The position numbers and the translations under genes are program-made. The notes under the pieces were generated by a model, which was not told where the DNA came from, did no database searches, and was given only the letters and a program-made list of their open reading frames with translations. From a virus: 41,598 nucleotides of DNA. The stretch is from positions 1 through 41,598 of IMG/VR virus record IMGVR_UViG_3300005613_000147; one strand, given 5' to 3'. This document shows, in pieces, positions 29,685-35,977 of this stretch. The number at the start of each line of letters is the position of its first letter. Position 1 is the stretch's first letter.

Positions 29685-29995
29685 TTGGCGCTCTCTACCC
29701 ACGGCAACCAGACTAATTGGTCACATGATGCATTAACAGCAAAAAGACGTGCCCAGAAGAAACAAGCAATACCCCTTGGGTAAACATGAAAGCTGTCGCT
29801 GAAATTTATAAGCAAGCTTCTGCTCTCACAAAGAAAACAGGCGTCTTGCATTGCGTTGATCATATTTATCCACTGCAAAGCAAGTACATGTGTGGTTTAC
29901 ATGTAGAAACAAATTTACAGATTTTAACTAAACCTGTAAATTCTATCAAAGGAAACCGCGCTTGGCCCGGCCAGCTCGACTGCCAAAAGGATTAA
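29685..29995 (+). pseudogene. HNH endonuclease split by a frameshift at a CCCC run
   Basis: From TTG 29685 the frame reads to NQTNWSHDALTAKRRAQKKQ and AIPLG-stop (TAA 29781-29783). Stepping back one base at CCCC (29772-29775) continues as PWVNMKAVAEIYKQ, then VDHIYPLQSKYMCGLHVETN and LQILTKPVNSIKGNR. Together they match the common phage HNH layout (short zinc-less N-part, PPW, then HIxPL...GLH...NLQ...N..KGNR). The single base missing from the C-run explains the break. It could be decay, a sequencing error, or -1 frameshifting. Its stop interlocks with the opposing gene in TTAA. Confidence 0.75.
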
Positions 29996-30345
29996 CGCAC
30001 CATACCCCGGCGCTTGGCAGACAACATCAGCTCATCTTCATCTGGTTCACCAAGTTCCAGAAGTAACGTTTTGGGTTTGGGGCTTGCACCCATCTCAAGA
30101 CCTTCCTCAGCACTTGGGATGTAACCAGTCAGGCCAGGACGTTTTTCACCACCTTCTAATGCAAGATTAGTGCGCTCAAGGCCTTGCTCAGTTGCTACTA
30201 AACCGCGATTAAAATGGTCATACAGCGGAACATCGTTTTCTTCATTGGCAAGAGGTTGACCAAAATCTTCTTCAAAATTAAGGCAACGGCACTTCACTTC
30301 GTCTTGCACGAAGCTATCTAAAAAGCCAGCAGCACCGTGGTACAT
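29992..30345 (-). CDS. Hypothetical protein (117 aa)
   Basis: ATG at 30345. An acidic protein with two cysteines near residue 20 (VKCRCLNFEEDFGQ), a Gly/Glu/Pro-rich middle and a short acidic-basic end (EPDEDELMLSAKRRGMVR). No family recognised. It is divergent from the gene at 30385 and convergent with the broken HNH gene, sharing the TTAA stop overlap. Confidence 0.6.
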   Translation of the reverse strand: MYHGAAGFLDSFVQDEVKCRCLNFEEDFGQPLANEENDVPLYDHFNRGLVATEQGLERTNLALEGGEKRPGLTGYIPSAEEGLEMGASPKPKTLLLELGEPDEDELMLSAKRRGMVR

Positions 30346-30384
30346 GATATTTAAGGCTTGATTTATTCCTCTTACAATAATACT

Positions 30385-30765
30385 ATGGCAAATTTGTTTA
30401 GTCCTGAAGAAGATCCTCGGCGCTTACCTGGTACATCAGGTGCTGAGCTTACGGATCTAAATCCGGAGCAGGCTTACGACACCGACTTACGTCGCGTTGC
30501 AGAAGAAGATCGCTCTGCTACTGAATCGGTAAACGACCGGCAAGGACGTGTTGCCAAATTCATGCGAGCAGCAAAATCAGCTGGTGCCTACAGACAGCGT
30601 GCTGGTATCGATGAACCGACAATTCGTGGAAGAACTCCGCGTAACCCAGCAACAATCGATGGTACTGAACTTCCCAGCATGGGAGATACCATTGGGCGAG
30701 TAGGAAGCACTAATTACGCGGATAAACCTCTTCCCAGGTCTGGCACTTTTTACGGCTTTAGTTAA
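30385..30765 (+). CDS. Hypothetical protein (126 aa)
   Basis: Start chosen at ATG 30385; TACAAT lies only seven bases upstream, so that box can serve this gene only with a leaderless or alternative start. The protein is polar, rich in Arg, Asp, Thr and Pro (SPEEDPRRLPGTSGAELTDL; VNDRQGRVAKFMRAAKSAGA), and mostly disordered. No family recognised. Its stop interlocks with that of the dCTP deaminase gene in TTAA. Confidence 0.6.
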   Translation: MANLFSPEEDPRRLPGTSGAELTDLNPEQAYDTDLRRVAEEDRSATESVNDRQGRVAKFMRAAKSAGAYRQRAGIDEPTIRGRTPRNPATIDGTELPSMGDTIGRVGSTNYADKPLPRSGTFYGFS

Positions 30766-31349
30766 ACTTGCGAGAAGACAATTTCAGCCGGTTGATCCTG
30801 ATACTTGCCTTTCCGATCCTGGTAGCTGGTAATGCAAGGAGCACCACGATAGAAGAGGAGTTGAGTTATCCCTTCATTTGCGTAGATGCGATTGAAGAGA
30901 CCAGTGCAGTTACTAATTTCCAGGGTCAAGTACCCTTCCCACCCGCTTTCAGCTGGCGTGATGTTGACCAAAATGCCGGAGCGTGCATACGTCGATTTAC
31001 CCACAGCAACGACAGTAACGTCCCGTGGGAGCTTTAGACGTTCTTGTGCAACGCCAAGACAATAACCGTACGGAGGCAACAGGAAGTATTGACCCCGCTC
31101 ATCTTCCAGAAGATCAGTTGGCTTCAGGATGTCAGGATCAAAATTCTTTGGATCACAGTCACCAGCTTGCACTTTGCCAAAGATCAGGCATTGCTTAGGT
31201 GACAAACGGATGTCATAACCGTAGGAACTAAGGCCGTAGCTGAGAAGTTTGCGATCATTTTCCGTGCTGACCAGGTGGTCAACGAACGGTTCAATCATTT
31301 GATTTTTTTCTGCCAGTTTCTTAATTTCCCAGTCGGCTAAGACGCTCAT
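30762..31349 (-). CDS. dcd: dCTP deaminase
   Basis: Converts dCTP to dUTP on the way to dTTP; common in phages that raise thymidine supply. In the 195 residues, SSYGYDIRLSPKQCLIF is the substrate-site strand, VGKSTYARSGILVNITPAE the nucleotide-binding segment, and GWEGYLTLEISN carries the catalytic Glu (E144). The NEGITQLLFYRG segment and C-terminal YQDQPAEIVFSQV complete the trimeric Dcd fold. ATG 31349 is preferred over TTG 31361. It is the last gene of a minus-strand run starting at 33227. The family also contains bifunctional deaminase-dUTPases, which sequence alone does not separate here. Confidence 0.9.
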   Translation of the reverse strand: MSVLADWEIKKLAEKNQMIEPFVDHLVSTENDRKLLSYGLSSYGYDIRLSPKQCLIFGKVQAGDCDPKNFDPDILKPTDLLEDERGQYFLLPPYGYCLGVAQERLKLPRDVTVVAVGKSTYARSGILVNITPAESGWEGYLTLEISNCTGLFNRIYANEGITQLLFYRGAPCITSYQDRKGKYQDQPAEIVFSQV

Positions 31350-31382
31350 AACCTTGATCAATCGCTCATAAGTATAGGGAAT

Positions 31383-31970
31383 TCAGCAAAGAATACGTCC
31401 TTTTTCTGAGTAGATATCCAGGAATCTTTCGACTGCTTCTGCAGAGGAATCCATTGGTGGCAAATAAACCAAAAGCGAAGTACAGGTCTTATGTTTGTCA
31501 ATGCCTGTGCTGGTATGTTTCAGCAAAATAGGGGCAGTTTTTAAGACACAAATTGGAAAATCAAAGATCTTCTGCTCGTATCGGATCATGTCCGGGCAGT
31601 TAGAAAAGAAAAGACCCTCCTTTACCTCTCGTGCCATCCAGCTTCTGTACAATTTTCGGAACCAAACAGCATGAGAAGACACCAAAGTTGGAGACGATGA
31701 GCGTGTCATCTTCCAACGGTCGTTCTTTTTATCCCAAAAGTACGCACCACTGGGCGGAAACAGGTAAACACTTCCGTACCACTGCTGGCAATTCAAGCCA
31801 TCATCCGATGGCGTGTAATATTCCTTGGCTTCAACGTACTCATTAGCAACCTTGGAGCTTGCAACATCCAAATCAATGCCTTGCAACAGTCCATGAGCGG
31901 ATGCCACAAGGTCATAATTGGTGATTAACTCCCGATCTTCGACGTGAGCACGAATATTCGGGAGGCCCAT
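31383..31970 (-). CDS. Dam-like phage methyltransferase homologue with altered catalytic motif (195 aa)
   Basis: The layout resembles the phage DNA N6-adenine methyltransferase (Dam) family: GIDLDVASSKVANEYVEAKE, YYTPSDDGL, then GSVYLFPPSG where active enzymes have NPPY/DPPY. Here the motif is FPPS (residues 71-74), lacking the aromatic residue that stacks on adenine. Later segments (AVWFRKLYRSWMAREVKEGL; FFSNCPDMIRY; FPICVLKTAP) fit the same fold. It may be inactive or act on a different substrate. It overlaps the upstream gene by one base and lies 22 bases from dcd. Confidence 0.6.
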   Translation of the reverse strand: MGLPNIRAHVEDRELITNYDLVASAHGLLQGIDLDVASSKVANEYVEAKEYYTPSDDGLNCQQWYGSVYLFPPSGAYFWDKKNDRWKMTRSSSPTLVSSHAVWFRKLYRSWMAREVKEGLFFSNCPDMIRYEQKIFDFPICVLKTAPILLKHTSTGIDKHKTCTSLLVYLPPMDSSAEAVERFLDIYSEKGRILC

Positions 31971-32356
31971 CAGCTGTCAGTCACTTTGTTATAGTCCACT
32001 TCACAGTAGCGCATGCCCTGCTTGTCATTAATCAAGTAACCAGCCTTTTCCTGGGGGTCAATCTTCTGTGCAGCCTGGAGAATACGACGTAAAGTCTCTG
32101 CCATGTCGCCGTCATTGTCCCGTTCGCACTCCTCTTGAGCTGCGTTGATCTCCTTGAGAGTCAAGAAGAACATAGAGCGGGACATATTTTCAGGCTGGAA
32201 CACCATCACGCCGGGACCTTCGTGCTCCCACATCTGGCAATAGTGCTTACCCATGTCGCCAAGGATCAAACGCACCGTTGCGTCCAACATCTTTGCTTTG
32301 GTTTCGTCCAGCTCAGAACCGATGACCGATGCGATGAGTTTTTCCCGACGATTCAT
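31970..32356 (-). CDS. Hypothetical protein (128 aa)
   Basis: A soluble helical protein with no family I recognise (ASVIGSELDETKAKMLDATV; MFFLTLKEINAAQEECERDN; ETLRRILQAAQKIDPQEKAG). It overlaps the upstream gene by four bases and the downstream gene by one, so it is part of a tightly coupled minus-strand operon with the helix-turn-helix protein, Dam-like protein and dcd. Confidence 0.65.
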   Translation of the reverse strand: MNRREKLIASVIGSELDETKAKMLDATVRLILGDMGKHYCQMWEHEGPGVMVFQPENMSRSMFFLTLKEINAAQEECERDNDGDMAETLRRILQAAQKIDPQEKAGYLINDKQGMRYCEVDYNKVTDS

Positions 32357-32811
32357 TGTTTTAAAAGCCCTTGCCGCGCTAACGATTCAATTAGTTTATC
32401 GGTTGGTTGATATAAAACGACCATTTTCCCCAAAACTCCCCGTCGTTTAACCAGTTTTCCGTCTGCATCCCGAACTTTGTCGAGTTCGCCAGAACGAATA
32501 AGGTACTCGGCAACGCAACGCAACCGTCTTTTTAGGGGTAATTCCGCTTGTGGAAATTTGCCGCATATGGTATCTGCCTGCATATCCTGGAAGGCAAGCC
32601 TGAGTCTGTTGGCTAGCGTCATTCCAGAGTTTGCGTCCTCTTCTTCGTAATTTTTTAAGTTTTTCAGGTACCGTTGTAGGCACCCATCATCAAAGGATCC
32701 TTCGGGGGGAATGAACATTTCCAACTGCCAAGAAATTGACACCGGAAGCAACTCTCGATAATTCTCGAGTGTTACATCTTCAATCTCGAAGCCTTTGAAG
32801 CGATGGGCCAT
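32353..32811 (-). CDS. Hypothetical protein (152 aa)
   Basis: A mostly helical protein (GCLQRYLKNLKNYEEEDANS; MTLANRLRLAFQDMQADTI; LKRRLRCVAEYLIRSGELDK) with a beta-hairpin-like end (GVLGKMVVLYQPTDKLIESL). The segment around RCVAEYLIRSGELDKVRD resembles a winged-helix domain by eye, but I do not assign a family. It starts two bases after the helix-turn-helix gene and overlaps the next by four. Confidence 0.6.
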   Translation of the reverse strand: MAHRFKGFEIEDVTLENYRELLPVSISWQLEMFIPPEGSFDDGCLQRYLKNLKNYEEEDANSGMTLANRLRLAFQDMQADTICGKFPQAELPLKRRLRCVAEYLIRSGELDKVRDADGKLVKRRGVLGKMVVLYQPTDKLIESLARQGLLKQ

Positions 32812-32813
32812 GT

Positions 32814-33227
32814 TTACAACGCATCAAAAGACTTTGTTTCATACATGTTTGATTTGGGTTTGCGGTAGTCAGCCAAGGTGAGATCAGGGTTTCTGGCAAA
32901 GGAGCGCACCAGATTGTTCCAGGGAATCCGAATAACAGCCTTCTTACTGGGATTTGGAGAAGCATTGACGTAATGAATGCCTTCCACCCAACCTTTCTCA
33001 GGTGTTTTGCGGCCAATTGCCATCCAGTTCCGTAGCGTCTGATCGGAAACGCTCAGTCTCCTGGCGCACTCTTCCGTTGAGATGTATTCGTCGGCATACG
33101 CTTCAGGGTTGAGAACGTCCGTTTCACCACTTTCGTAACGGCTATGCCACATGGAAGAAAGTACGTTCTTAATTCCACGGAGTTCTGATGCAATATCTTC
33201 TAAACCCTTTCGAATTCCGTAGGCCAT
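32814..33227 (-). CDS. Helix-turn-helix DNA-binding protein with coiled-coil N-terminus (137 aa)
   Basis: First gene of the minus-strand operon. Residues 1-35 form a probable coiled coil (IRKGLEDIASELRGIKNVLS). Residues 48-68 are a helix-turn-helix (ISTEECARRLSVSDQTLRNW). A wing-like part follows (EKGWVEGIHYVNASPNPSKK, then VIRIPWNNLVRSF). The HTH-then-G.HY layout matches the smaller protein at 24363. Being first in its operon, it may be an autoregulator; a terminase-small-subunit or excisionase role cannot be excluded. Confidence 0.7.
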   Translation of the reverse strand: MAYGIRKGLEDIASELRGIKNVLSSMWHSRYESGETDVLNPEAYADEYISTEECARRLSVSDQTLRNWMAIGRKTPEKGWVEGIHYVNASPNPSKKAVIRIPWNNLVRSFARNPDLTLADYRKPKSNMYETKSFDAL

Positions 33228-33280
33228 AACGACAATTCTTTTGGTTAGATGCTAACGTGTGGGAAAAGGTCTTTGCAACA

Positions 33281-33568
33281 ATGGAAGAGCAGGTTCCCCC
33301 CAGTCAATCTCCTGCAATGGCACAGATTACGCCTGAACAACTAAAAGCAATGAAGGCGCGTGCCAGAGAGCTTGCACTGCAACAAACAATTGCACAGCAA
33401 GCGGCTGCACCTAGAGAGCAACCTCAAGTTGTTTATGTCCGTCGCAACTTAACCGTTGCAGAAATCCTGGTTGTGTTAGCAATTTCTTGTGGAATTGTAA
33501 CAGGAATTCAAGGCGCATGGCATATTGCAACCAATGTTTTGCCTCGAATTGAAATTAAGGTTCGCTAG
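33281..33568 (+). CDS. Single-span membrane protein (95 aa)
   Basis: ATG 33281 with AAAAGG 11 bases upstream is preferred over the in-frame GTG 33257. Residues 20-45 are a basic/Gln-rich helix. One transmembrane segment follows near residues 62-88 (TVAEILVVLAISCGIVTGIQ) with a short tail. Directly upstream of the tail-fibre locus and divergent from the HTH operon. It might be a lysis or fibre-accessory membrane protein; no family recognised. Confidence 0.6.
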   Translation: MEEQVPPSQSPAMAQITPEQLKAMKARARELALQQTIAQQAAAPREQPQVVYVRRNLTVAEILVVLAISCGIVTGIQGAWHIATNVLPRIEIKVR

Positions 33569-33579
33569 ACAAACAGTTT

Positions 33580-33613
33580 TATAATTAAAGGTAAGGATAT
33601 GGCGTAAATGTAG
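33580..33613 (+). promoter_or_regulatory. TATAAT box and start-stop leader before fibre gene
   Basis: TATAAT (33580-33585) is followed by AAGGTAAGGA (33588-33597). That ribosome site is best spaced for ATG 33600, which reads ATG GCG TAA. An ATG TAG pair (33608-33613) follows, and then the GTG (33614) of the fibre gene. Ribosomes would begin on a two-codon frame and reinitiate at the GTG, an arrangement that can limit expression. Confidence 0.5.
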
Positions 33614-35377
33614 GTGGCAAATCGCAGAATCAGCGAATTCCCTGCGATTAGCGGGATTGATATTAACGAGCAGGATCTGTTGACGCTTATCCACGTCTTT
33701 GAGGTGGACCCGGCGCTTCGTAATAAGAAGATTACCTTTACGGAGTTTAGAAATTATTTAGATCAATATTACGTAAATATTACAGGTGAGATCATTGCTG
33801 GTGACATCACCATCACCGGCAACCTCACCGTTAGTGGTGCAACCTCTCTAAATACTGTTACCAGTACTGGCCTCGCCACCTTCAGTGGTGTTGTTGTTCA
33901 AAACAACCTGACCACCACTGGAACCATCAGTGGCACTGTCATCACTGGTGACACGGCAGGCTTTACGACAGTTACCGGTACAACCATTACCGGAACCACA
34001 ATTCTTGCTACCAGTGTAACTGGTGTCAGTGGAGTTTTTACTGATCAAGTCAGTGGAGCAACCGTTACCGGTATTAATTCTAACTTCACTACCGGTACGT
34101 TCCAAACACTGATTGCAGGTAGTCACACCACCACGGGTGATCACACCGTCAGTGGAAATCTCAGGGTTAGTGGCTCTGGTTTCTTTGCTTCTGGCATCAG
34201 TGTTACCGGTACCGTCAGCGGCCAGACGATTACTGGTACTGCGGTTCAAGCAACCAACATCACCGGTATAACCGTTGTTGGCACCACCACCGTCTCTGGT
34301 GCAACCGTTACAGGAAACTTTGTTAAAGCAACGACTGTCACTGGAATCAGCGGTGTCTTTACGACTCAGCTCTCTGGAGCCACCATTACCGGTAATTCGA
34401 TTCAGGGCAGTGTTATCACTGGTAATACTGCTGGTTTCACCACAGTTACCGGAGCGACCACCACTGGTACGACTGCAAACTTTGCAACACTTTCTGGAAC
34501 CGTCGTTACTGGCAACACCGTTCGAGCATCCACAATTACTGGCTTAAGCGGGGTCTTTACCTCCCAGCTTTCTGGCGCAACCATCACAGGTGATACGGTC
34601 AAGGTTTCTACCATCACTGGTGTAAGCGGCGTCTTTACCACTAATCTGTCCGGCGCAACGGTCACCGGTACTAACTCCAACTTCACCACAGGTACGTTCA
34701 AAACACTGATTGCAGGAAGTCACACCACTACTGGTAATCACACAGTCTCTGGAAACCTTTTTGTAAGCGGCTCTGGTTTCTTTGCTTCTGGAATTAGTGT
34801 TACTGGTACCGTCAGCGGTCAAACCATTACGGGCACTAATGTCCAAGCAACCAATATTACAGGCGTAACCGTCATTGGTACGACTAGTGTTTCCGGCGCA
34901 ACCGTCACTGGTGATACTGGTCGTTTCACTCAAATTACAGGAAATACAGCCACATTTAACTCCACACTGTCTGGTGTAACAATCACTGGGACAACGGCTA
35001 ATTTCACCAGTGGTAACTTTATTGATCTGTTTGCAGTCAACCAGACCTTTGGTGGAGACTTAACCTTCTCTGGTAACACCCTTACTAAAGGTAATGGAAC
35101 CTTTGAGTCTGGTGTAACAGTTACTGGCACACTCAGTGGCACCACAATTACCGGTACTAATGTTCAAGCGACCAACATTACTGGTGTAACCGTTGTTGGC
35201 ACCACGACAGTCTCTGGTGCAACGATTACCGGCAACACGGCTAAATTTACTAATATCACTGGCGGCAAACTTGAAGTAACAACTCCCTCTGGTGCAACAC
35301 CAGCTATTGTTTGCTCCGGTGTTGTTTCTGGTGATGCAACCGGTTTTAGGATCAAGGGTCCCTTAATTATCTTGTAA
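33614..35377 (+). CDS. Repetitive tail-fibre-like protein (587 aa)
   Basis: After an 80-residue head domain (ISEFPAISGIDINEQDLLTL) the protein is built of short beta-type repeats with SGATITG or TGTTVTG cores (VSGVFTTQLSGATITG). A longer block recurs three times (FASGISVTGTVSGQTITG and kin, near 34140-34320, 34730-34920 and, shortened, 35090-35240). This fits a trimeric beta-helical fibre shaft. It ends abruptly with a small domain (PAIVCSGVVSGDATGFRIKG) and has no S74 chaperone. The next fibre gene shares the repeat type, so this may be a shaft subunit or a partial duplicate. Confidence 0.8.
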   Translation: MANRRISEFPAISGIDINEQDLLTLIHVFEVDPALRNKKITFTEFRNYLDQYYVNITGEIIAGDITITGNLTVSGATSLNTVTSTGLATFSGVVVQNNLTTTGTISGTVITGDTAGFTTVTGTTITGTTILATSVTGVSGVFTDQVSGATVTGINSNFTTGTFQTLIAGSHTTTGDHTVSGNLRVSGSGFFASGISVTGTVSGQTITGTAVQATNITGITVVGTTTVSGATVTGNFVKATTVTGISGVFTTQLSGATITGNSIQGSVITGNTAGFTTVTGATTTGTTANFATLSGTVVTGNTVRASTITGLSGVFTSQLSGATITGDTVKVSTITGVSGVFTTNLSGATVTGTNSNFTTGTFKTLIAGSHTTTGNHTVSGNLFVSGSGFFASGISVTGTVSGQTITGTNVQATNITGVTVIGTTSVSGATVTGDTGRFTQITGNTATFNSTLSGVTITGTTANFTSGNFIDLFAVNQTFGGDLTFSGNTLTKGNGTFESGVTVTGTLSGTTITGTNVQATNITGVTVVGTTTVSGATITGNTAKFTNITGGKLEVTTPSGATPAIVCSGVVSGDATGFRIKGPLIIL

Positions 35378-35401
35378 GATATGGGGCCATGCAGTATTTA
35401 G

Positions 35402-35941
35402 ATGCAAGCAAAGCCGCTTCCTCCCTTGAATTTGGTTGAGCAGTATTTAAGACTAGATTCAACAAGCCCTAGCGGATTACGTTGGATTAAGCGTCCTTCA
35501 CCTGCTGCAGACAAGGGAGATATTGCTGGATATTTGCACCAAAACTCGGGTCGGTGGGTGGTAAAATTCAAATCAAAACTCTATCTTGCTTACCGTATTG
35601 TTTTTTATTTAAAAAACAGAAAAGATCCAGGGGGCCTTCAGATTGATCATATTAACGGAGATTCGAGTAATAATCACGTTAGAAACTTAAGACTTGCCAC
35701 GCCACAGCAAAATTGCGCGGCACGCATAAAAACAAGAAAAAAAAATGGACAAAAACCATCAAAATATAGAGGCGTCAAATGGGATTCAGCGCGGAAAAAG
35801 TGGAAAGCATACATTACCTATAAGTTGAAAAGGATTGAGCTGGGACGTTTTGAAACAGAAGAAGAAGCCGCAATGGCTTATGACAAAGCAAGCAAAAAAT
35901 TGAATGGCGAGTTTGCTTTTCTTAATTTACCGTCAACGTAA
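35402..35941 (+). CDS. HNH endonuclease with AP2 domain (179 aa)
   Basis: An HNH nuclease (GLQIDHINGDSSNNHVRNLR followed by LATPQQN; H83, N90/N91) fused to an AP2 DNA-binding domain at residues 121-176 (KYRGVKWDSARKKWKAYITY; GRFETEEEAAMAYDKAS). This pairing is typical of mobile homing nucleases in phages. It is AT-rich compared with its flanks and sits between two related tail-fibre genes, just 24 bases after the first. A homing origin and a role in fibre-locus exchange are inferred. Confidence 0.9.
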   Translation: MQAKPLPPLNLVEQYLRLDSTSPSGLRWIKRPSPAADKGDIAGYLHQNSGRWVVKFKSKLYLAYRIVFYLKNRKDPGGLQIDHINGDSSNNHVRNLRLATPQQNCAARIKTRKKNGQKPSKYRGVKWDSARKKWKAYITYKLKRIELGRFETEEEAAMAYDKASKKLNGEFAFLNLPST

Positions 35942-35951
35942 TTTTTTCAGT

Positions 35952-35957
35952 TAAAAT
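35952..35957 (+). promoter_or_regulatory. TANAAT promoter-like box (TAAAAT)
   Basis: TAAAAT 10 bases after the HNH-AP2 stop and 20 bases before the ATG of the long fibre gene, in an A-rich leader. Confidence 0.45.
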
Positions 35958-35977
35958 AAAGAAAAAGTATTAAAAAC

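Noticed and set aside
33848-35145. Several minus-strand frames within the fibre repeats
   Set aside because: They are reverse shadows of the Thr/Gly/Ser repeats; their repetitive Thr/Asn/Val composition follows from the plus-strand repeat.
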